Shown here: in pieces, positions 7,531-10,840 of the stretch
How the letters are laid out: each line of letters begins with the position of its first letter
Position numbering within the stretch: the first letter of the stretch is position 1
Origin: Treponema sp.
GTDB taxonomy: Bacteria; Spirochaetota; Spirochaetia; Treponematales; Breznakiellaceae
Direction of reading: 5' to 3'
DNA: 10,840 nt
Assembly: GCA_031271075.1 (NCBI GenBank)
Contig: JAISWN010000245.1
Span: forward strand, 1 to 10,840
Notes under the pieces: model-generated
Seen by the model: only the letters and a program-made list of their open reading frames with translations
The model's database searches: none
What the model was told of the DNA's origin: nothing
Made by a program: the position numbers and the translations under genes

Positions 7531-9076
7531 AAACTAACCGTACCGTTACGATATTTCCCCGGACCCGGGTAACCTTTACCCCCTGGCCCGGTTCAACAAA
7601 AGAGCCGTCCGCTTCCGCGGAGTAGATCTCACCGTCAATCTCCACCCGGCCCGAGGGCCGCAGGATGCTAGCCGCCACGCCGATCTTGCCCACCAGATCC
7701 GCGTAATCCCCCCGGCCCGGCGGGGAGGCTTCTTCCGGACTCCCCCCGGCGGTCGCGGTGATACGGGTCTTGAGGGTAAGGGCGTCGAACAAATGGAGCC
7801 GGGGGCTCAACAGGGCGATTATCACGATTCCCAGAACCGCCGCCAGCATCCCAATACACACTACTACCACATTCCGTCCTAGAAACTGCCATTCCCAGTC
7901 AAAGCGGGGGATAGTAAAGTCCTGCATAGAAAGGACCAGGGATACGCCGATTGCCGTAAGACCGGATATTCCCGCCACGCCAAAACCGGGAAGCAAAAAT
8001 ATCTCCACCGCCAGCAGCGCCACTCCCAGGATAAAGAGGACGATCTCGGCGGAGCCTACCTTGCCCAGAAGGGCCTCGGAGCCGAACACGGTGGCGAAAG
8101 CGACAATCGCCACCACCCCGAAAATGCCGAAACCAGGGCTTTGGATTTCCAGGAAGATCATAACCAGCCCCAGGATGATCAGCAGGGCCTGTACCGGGGC
8201 GGATGTGAGGAAAGAGATAAGCCCGTCGGCAGTGCCGGGGGAACTTTCCACCACCTGGCCGGAAATACCGGCGGTGGTAAACAGGGCCTCCCGGTCATTG
8301 GCAAGACCCCGGGCCAGGCCGAAACGGACGGCCTCCCCGGCGGTCAGGGAGAGGAGCTTTCCCTGGGGGGATATGAGGGTCTGCCGTTCCGGCCCGGAGG
8401 ATTCGGCCGAAATTTTTTCCAGCAGTTCCAGTTCCGGCAGGGTAAGGATACTGGCCTGACCGTTCACCAGAACCTCCCAGAGTTCCACATCGTAATCCAC
8501 CATGGCCAGGGCGATCCCCACCGGGTGGCCGTTTCGTTCCGCCAGGGCGGCCATCTGGGAACGGACCGCGGCGACAGTCTTTTCGCCCGCCCCTTCGGAG
8601 GAGCCGTCCATCCCGATGGTTACCGGGGCCGCGGCCCCCAGGGAAGTACCGGATGCCATATAGATATCCTGGCAGGCCAGGGCGATAAGCGCCCCGGCGG
8701 ACCAACTGACCCCCATAGAGGCGGCCCCAGAGTTTACCCAGGCAATGGTACGGGCGCTTTTAATTGAAGTGATAAACGAGGTGATCTGAAGGGCCGAATC
8801 CACCCGGCCCCCGAAGGTGTCAATCTCGAAAATGATAAATTCAGCCCCCCCGGCCACGGCTTTCCGGCCTTCCCGGCGCACAAAGGCGGTCATGGACGGT
8901 TCTATGTCCCCCTGAACCGGGATGATCCACGCCTTCCTCTCATTCGCGCCGCCCGAAGCCTTTTGCCCTTCCGCGTCCTGGGCGGAAAGGAAAGATCCCG
9001 CCCAGAGCAGGCAGAAAAGAACCAGGGCGTGAACCGGTCTTGCGGTAATAGGGATTCTTCCTCCTGGATGATTCAT
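7529..9076 (-). CDS. nfeD: Long-form NfeD membrane serine protease (ClpP/SppA-like + NfeD)
   Basis: A 515-residue protein of the NfeD1b type, predicted to cut membrane proteins and to work with flotillins. Domains in order: signal peptide or N-terminal TM (~14-32, [17 protein letters not shown]); a ClpP-fold protease domain (~48-270) with [29 protein letters not shown] and [20 protein letters not shown]; four to five TM segments (~293-422); and a C-terminal OB-fold NfeD domain (~455-515, [20 protein letters not shown]). Ser126 in WSAGAL and Lys166 in GEKTVAA are the likely Ser-Lys catalytic dyad; their 40-residue spacing is close to that known for the archaeal homologue PH1510. The ATG precedes a good signal peptide. 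No Shine-Dalgarno is present; TAGAAT ends 6 nt upstream. floA follows 14 bp after its stop. Confidence 0.93.
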   Translation of the reverse strand: MNHPGGRIPITARPVHALVLFCLLWAGSFLSAQDAEGQKASGGANERKAWIIPVQGDIEPSMTAFVRREGRKAVAGGAEFIIFEIDTFGGRVDSALQITSFITSIKSARTIAWVNSGAASMGVSWSAGALIALACQDIYMASGTSLGAAAPVTIGMDGSSEGAGEKTVAAVRSQMAALAERNGHPVGIALAMVDYDVELWEVLVNGQASILTLPELELLEKISAESSGPERQTLISPQGKLLSLTAGEAVRFGLARGLANDREALFTTAGISGQVVESSPGTADGLISFLTSAPVQALLIILGLVMIFLEIQSPGFGIFGVVAIVAFATVFGSEALLGKVGSAEIVLFILGVALLAVEIFLLPGFGVAGISGLTAIGVSLVLSMQDFTIPRFDWEWQFLGRNVVVVCIGMLAAVLGIVIIALLSPRLHLFDALTLKTRITATAGGSPEEASPPGRGDYADLVGKIGVAASILRPSGRVEIDGEIYSAEADGSFVEPGQGVKVTRVRGNIVTVRLV

Positions 9077-9082
9077 AATTTT

Positions 9083-9088
9083 ATTCTA
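9083..9088 (-). promoter_or_regulatory. Candidate -10 box of nfeD, leaderless geometry
   Basis: Minus-strand TAGAAT (5/6 match to TATAAT) lies exactly 6 bases (AAAATT) before the nfeD ATG. No convincing -35 is seen: GAGCTT is at 17-bp spacing. The position where a -35 would sit touches the left end of the inverted-repeat element at 9111, so the upstream promoter half may have been altered by that element. Confidence 0.45.
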
Positions 9089-9141
9089 CACTATTTTCTT
9101 AATTTAAGCTCTAGGAGTTTGTGGGGCTTTGTCCCAAAATA

Positions 9142-9173
9142 GTATAAATTTGCAACTCATTGCAAATTTATAC
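9142..9173. repeat. Perfect 14-bp palindrome, 4-nt loop
   Basis: GTATAAATTTGCAA (9142-9155), loop CTCA, then its exact reverse complement (9160-9173). AT-rich, with no T-run directly after on either strand. It could cruciform, bind a dimeric regulator, or be the core of the surrounding inverted-repeat element. Confidence 0.85.
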
Positions 9174-9207
9174 CTTGCAAACTCCGTAAGGGGCTGGTTA
9201 ATCGGGT

Positions 9208-9231
9208 TTTTTTGCATATTCATGCAAAAAA
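9208..9231. repeat. Perfect 10-bp palindrome, T6/A6 flanked
   Basis: TTTTTTGCAT (9208-9217), loop ATTC, ATGCAAAAAA (9222-9231). The T and A runs form the outer stem, so it does not read as a normal intrinsic terminator in either direction. It is the second internal hairpin of the 9111-9256 element. Confidence 0.8.
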
Positions 9232-9322
9232 TCCACAAAGTCCCACAGCTTCCTAGGAATTTGCGGAATTTCACCCCCAAAGGGCCCCGGCAAGGGGAAT
9301 TTTTATATATTTTCCGAAACGC

Positions 9323-9351
9323 TTGACCCGTACCCGAAAAAGCTTTAACTT
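9323..9351 (+). promoter_or_regulatory. Plus-strand promoter for candidate small RNA
   Basis: TTGACC (9323-9328; 5/6 to the -35 consensus), a 17-nt spacer, then TAACTT (9346-9351; TAnnnT type -10). It faces right, opposite to every protein gene in the window. A start near 9358 is predicted. Confidence 0.5.
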
Positions 9352-9357
9352 TAAGGT

Positions 9358-9493
9358 GTCTAGGATAGCGGTTTTAGATGGTAACACCGACATACATAGC
9401 ATTTTGTGCTTGTGCGACATCTTTGCTTGACACCGACCGCCTATCAGGCCGCCTCCCGGGTTTCCTCACCTCCTTTTCCCGGGAGGTTTTTTT
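9358..9493 (+). ncRNA. Candidate structured small RNA (~136 nt) with anti-SD-like loop
   Basis: Not a class I recognise. A plus-strand promoter precedes it and a strong intrinsic terminator ends it, with no credible reading frame between. Complementary pairs inside: GGTGTC (9355-9360) with GACACC (9429-9434); GATAGCGGT (9364-9372) with ACCGCCTATC (9436-9445, one bulged C); AGATG (9376-9380) with CATCT (9418-9422). The first two pairs interleave, as in an H-type pseudoknot, with the third stem nested in the long loop. The terminator loop shows UCACCUCCUUUU, the sequence found at the 3' end of 16S rRNA, so the RNA could in principle pair with Shine-Dalgarno sites. The 5' end is approximate: GGTGTC begins 3 nt before my nominal start. 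Function is inferred. Confidence 0.45.
9452..9493 (+). terminator. Strong plus-strand intrinsic terminator
   Basis: CCTCCCGGG (9452-9460) pairs perfectly with CCCGGGAGG (9478-9486) across a 17-nt loop and is followed at once by seven T residues (9487-9493). The opposite strand has no T-run after the stem, so the signal is directional. No plus-strand protein gene lies upstream, which is why a small RNA is proposed. Read on the minus strand, the loop displays AAGGAGGTGA, a full-length Shine-Dalgarno, but no start codon follows at a usable distance. Confidence 0.8.
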
Positions 9494-9504
9494 ATTCGTG
9501 CCGA

Positions 9505-9537
9505 GGGGGTTTAATACCCCGCCGAACCGCAGGTTCG
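9505..9537 (+). other. Two adjacent perfect hairpins
   Basis: GGGGT-TTAAT-ACCCC (9506-9520) and CGAACC-GCA-GGTTCG (9523-9537) stand two bases apart, just after terminator 1. The stems are perfect (5 and 6 bp). They may be part of a second plus-strand structured RNA ending at the terminator at 9603-9623, or of read-through transcripts. Confidence 0.55.
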
Positions 9538-9602
9538 ACTTCAGGACGAGGTTGTTGATATCCACCAGTTCCAAACCCGTCTTGGGCTCCCGGCTTTTGT
9601 CC

Positions 9603-9623
9603 GGGACAGATCGGTCCCTTTTT
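9603..9623 (+). terminator. Second plus-strand intrinsic terminator
   Basis: GGGAC (9603-9607), loop AGATCG, GTCCC (9614-9618), then five T (9619-9623). It sits 33 bp before the convergent 3' end of the UPF0164 gene and would stop rightward transcripts from running antisense into it. An upstream CCCGG (9589-9593) can pair with CCGGG (9601-9605), which overlaps the terminator stem, so an antiterminator alternative is possible. CCAAACCC (9571-9578) can also pair with GGGTTTGG (9630-9637) around the whole hairpin. Confidence 0.6.
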
Positions 9624-9655
9624 ATTCGGGGGTTTGGTGTTGGTAATATGAATGT

Positions 9656-10840
9656 TTAGAAATCCAGGCGCTGGAGTTCGTCCAGACGCCGCTGTACCGC
9701 CATAACCTCTTCAAGAACCGCGAGGCTTTCTTTGGCGGGAACGAATTGGGGGTTCAGCCTCAGAGCTTCCCTCCAGTTACGATAGGCCAGGGAATAATCA
9801 CCCAGGGCGTAGGCATCCAGCCCTTCCAGATAGAAGCGGTCTGTCTCCGCGGCCAGACGGGCCCTTCCCTGATCCCCCAGATCCAGACGCACGCCCAGGC
9901 TTACCCGGTTGAGGGGTTGTAGCTGGGTCAAGAGATCCATGGTGTAGTTTACATCCAGGGAGATCTTTTTAAGGTTCACCGCGCTCCCTACCGTCAGGCG
10001 GAAGTTCCCCGACTTTGCCATGAGCCCTCCCCGCATGGAGAGGAAGTCGGTTACTCTCACGGAAAGGGCGCCGGCCCACCAGGGTTTTTCGGAAAGCTTC
10101 GGATCCCTCATGTTGAAGGGGAGGAAGAAATCAAAGGAGAGGAGGATGGGCCGCAGGGGTTTGCAGGAAAAGGCGGCTACTATCGACGAGGGCAGGGCCT
10201 CCCCCCGGGAAGGGGGGCCCAGGTTTCGGATCACCAGGGCCGCCGAACTGTTCCGTTCCCGGCTGTAGTAGAATTTCAGAAAATTGAAGCGGGTAAGGGC
10301 CCCCAGATCCGCCATGCCCATTCCCGCGGACTGATCCAGGCCGGAGCCGGACATGACCGAACCGCTTTGTTTGTCCGCGTAGTCCGGCATAAAGCGGAAG
10401 GCTCCCTTCAGGTTGGCCCCCAGGGAAAGGCCGGAGAAGTAGTAGCCGGAAAAGAAGTTGTACGATACGTTCAGCGCCGCTTCGGCTTCCGAATAGTAGC
10501 CTTTGGATACCCGCTCCCCGTAGAGATTGTATTCGGTAAAGGGGGTGTAAAGCCACTTTACCGCGGCGGCAAAACCCAGGTTTTTTATCCGGTTTGTGTA
10601 CACCAGGCCCTCGATTTTGGTGTCCCCTATCCAGTTGTTGTGGTAAAAGGCCAGCTCCGACCGGGAAAGCATGGAGGAGCCCGCGGGGTTAAATTCGATA
10701 AATGAAGCGTCGTCTGCCACCGCCGCGAAGGCGGAAGCCATGCCTTCGGCCCTGCCGCCTATGGGGATATTCAGGAGGGGAAAGGCGGTAAGCCCCGCGT
10801 TATCGTCCATTCCGAAAATTTCATTCAGATATTCCGCCAC
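9656..10840 (-). CDS. UPF0164 / FadL-PorV-like outer-membrane protein, 5' end outside window
   Basis: At least 394 residues are visible and the frame is open to the right edge. The GTG at the edge is probably not the true start, because no signal peptide is seen. Near the visible N-terminus (28-57) is GGRAEGMASAFAAVADDASF then IEFNPAGSSML. This glycine/alanine plug-like motif is shared by FadL, PorV and the treponemal UPF0164 family (Treponema pallidum has several paralogues modelled as FadL-like barrels). Amphipathic beta strands with many aromatic residues fill ~60-320. Residues ~334-367 (RFYLEGLDAYALGDYSLAYR, NWREALRLNP) form a TPR-like helical hairpin appended after the barrel. Probable role: outer-membrane uptake of hydrophobic nutrients; the TPR part would face the periplasm. 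No minus-strand terminator was found after its TAA. Confidence 0.85.
   Translation of the reverse strand: MAEYLNEIFGMDDNAGLTAFPLLNIPIGGRAEGMASAFAAVADDASFIEFNPAGSSMLSRSELAFYHNNWIGDTKIEGLVYTNRIKNLGFAAAVKWLYTPFTEYNLYGERVSKGYYSEAEAALNVSYNFFSGYYFSGLSLGANLKGAFRFMPDYADKQSGSVMSGSGLDQSAGMGMADLGALTRFNFLKFYYSRERNSSAALVIRNLGPPSRGEALPSSIVAAFSCKPLRPILLSFDFFLPFNMRDPKLSEKPWWAGALSVRVTDFLSMRGGLMAKSGNFRLTVGSAVNLKKISLDVNYTMDLLTQLQPLNRVSLGVRLDLGDQGRARLAAETDRFYLEGLDAYALGDYSLAYRNWREALRLNPQFVPAKESLAVLEEVMAVQRRLDELQRLDF

Larger units (their letters stand above)
9111..9256. repeat. Nested inverted-repeat element, MITE-like (146 bp)
   Basis: The ends are imperfect inverted repeats: left 9111-9132 and right 9235-9256 match at 18 of 22 positions, sharing the blocks CTAGGA, TGTGGG and CTTTGT. 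Inside are two perfect palindromic hairpins (9142-9173 and 9208-9231). A further 8-bp pair, GGAGTTTG (9114-9121) with CAAACTCC (9178-9185), closes around the first hairpin. The outer TA of CTAGGA at both ends would suit a TA-target insertion, as in IS630/Tc1-type MITEs, but this is inference. There is no transposase. It could instead be a fold-back regulatory element for nfeD. Confidence 0.5.
9077..9655. other. Gene-free, structure-rich 579-bp intergenic region
   Basis: No convincing protein gene lies between the UPF0164 stop and the nfeD start. The left part (9077-9320) is AT-rich and holds the nfeD -10 box, a nested inverted-repeat element (9111-9256) and three copies of GGAATTT (9256-9262, 9265-9271, 9296-9302). 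It also holds a weak CCCC/GGGG hairpin (9285-9297) followed by AATTTTT. The right part (9323-9650) holds a plus-strand promoter, a candidate small RNA and two plus-strand terminators. Short open frames here (both strands) use TTG or GTG starts and run through the hairpins. Confidence 0.8.

Noticed and set aside
9285..9314. CCCC-GGCAA-GGGG hairpin followed by AATTTTT as a terminator
   Set aside because: Only a 4-bp stem, separated from the T-run by AA, with no gene upstream on the plus strand; too weak to call.
9129..9326. 65-codon plus-strand open frame
   Set aside because: TTG start without ribosome-binding site; it lies inside the fold-back repeats.
9452..9486. Perfect Shine-Dalgarno (AAGGAGGTGA) on the minus strand inside the terminator loop
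   Set aside because: No start codon at a usable distance downstream leads to a credible protein. The T-run direction shows the hairpin works on the plus strand.
9523..9540. GGTTCGA motif resembling a tRNA T-arm
   Set aside because: It is one arm of a 6-bp hairpin with a 3-nt loop. There is no acceptor stem, anticodon arm or CCA end around it.
9374..9574. 66-codon minus-strand open frame (TTG start) in the intergenic region
   Set aside because: It runs straight through the terminator stem and the twin hairpins, has no Shine-Dalgarno, and its composition is dictated by those structures. The plus-strand frame over the same DNA is equally open.

Overview
The window looks like a chromosomal housekeeping segment of a GC-rich spirochaete, most likely a treponeme or close relative. 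The main evidence is a UPF0164 outer-membrane protein (a family best known from Treponema) next to an NfeD/FloA pair, def-fmt, an orphan PASTA protein, a MATE transporter and secA. All nine protein genes lie on the minus strand, so transcription runs from right to left. The species cannot be fixed from the sequence alone.

Layout in transcription order: the 3' part of a UPF0164 (FadL/PorV-like) gene enters at the right edge (10840-9656). A 579-bp gene-free stretch follows (9655-9077), rich in inverted repeats. Next is a tight operon of a long-form NfeD membrane protease (9076-7529), the flotillin FloA (7514-6510) and a small one-TM hypothetical protein (6513-5995, ATGA overlap with floA). After a 72-bp gap come def (5922-5416), fmt (5419-4349, GTGA overlap) and a kinase-less PASTA protein (4342-3281). 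A MATE transporter (3155-1794) with its own promoter follows, then secA (1715 to beyond the left edge; about the first 571 codons are visible).

How the genes relate: Def and Fmt are the two halves of the N-formylmethionine cycle. SecA drives export of envelope proteins such as UPF0164. NfeD and FloA are a conserved partnership in membrane-domain organisation and membrane-protein quality control. The PASTA protein sits where Firmicutes have a PASTA Ser/Thr kinase a few genes downstream of def-fmt.

Two things deserve a second look. First, three genes that begin transcription units (nfeD, def, secA) have no Shine-Dalgarno sequence but carry a TAnnnT box exactly 6 nt before the ATG, the arrangement expected for leaderless mRNAs; genes inside operons such as floA and the PASTA gene have clear Shine-Dalgarno sequences. 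Second, the gene-free stretch holds a plus-strand promoter, two plus-strand intrinsic terminators and a potential pseudoknot, although the window has no plus-strand protein gene. The first terminator loop copies the anti-Shine-Dalgarno tail of 16S rRNA. This is a candidate small RNA gene. Beside it is a 146-bp nested inverted-repeat (MITE-like) element directly upstream of nfeD.
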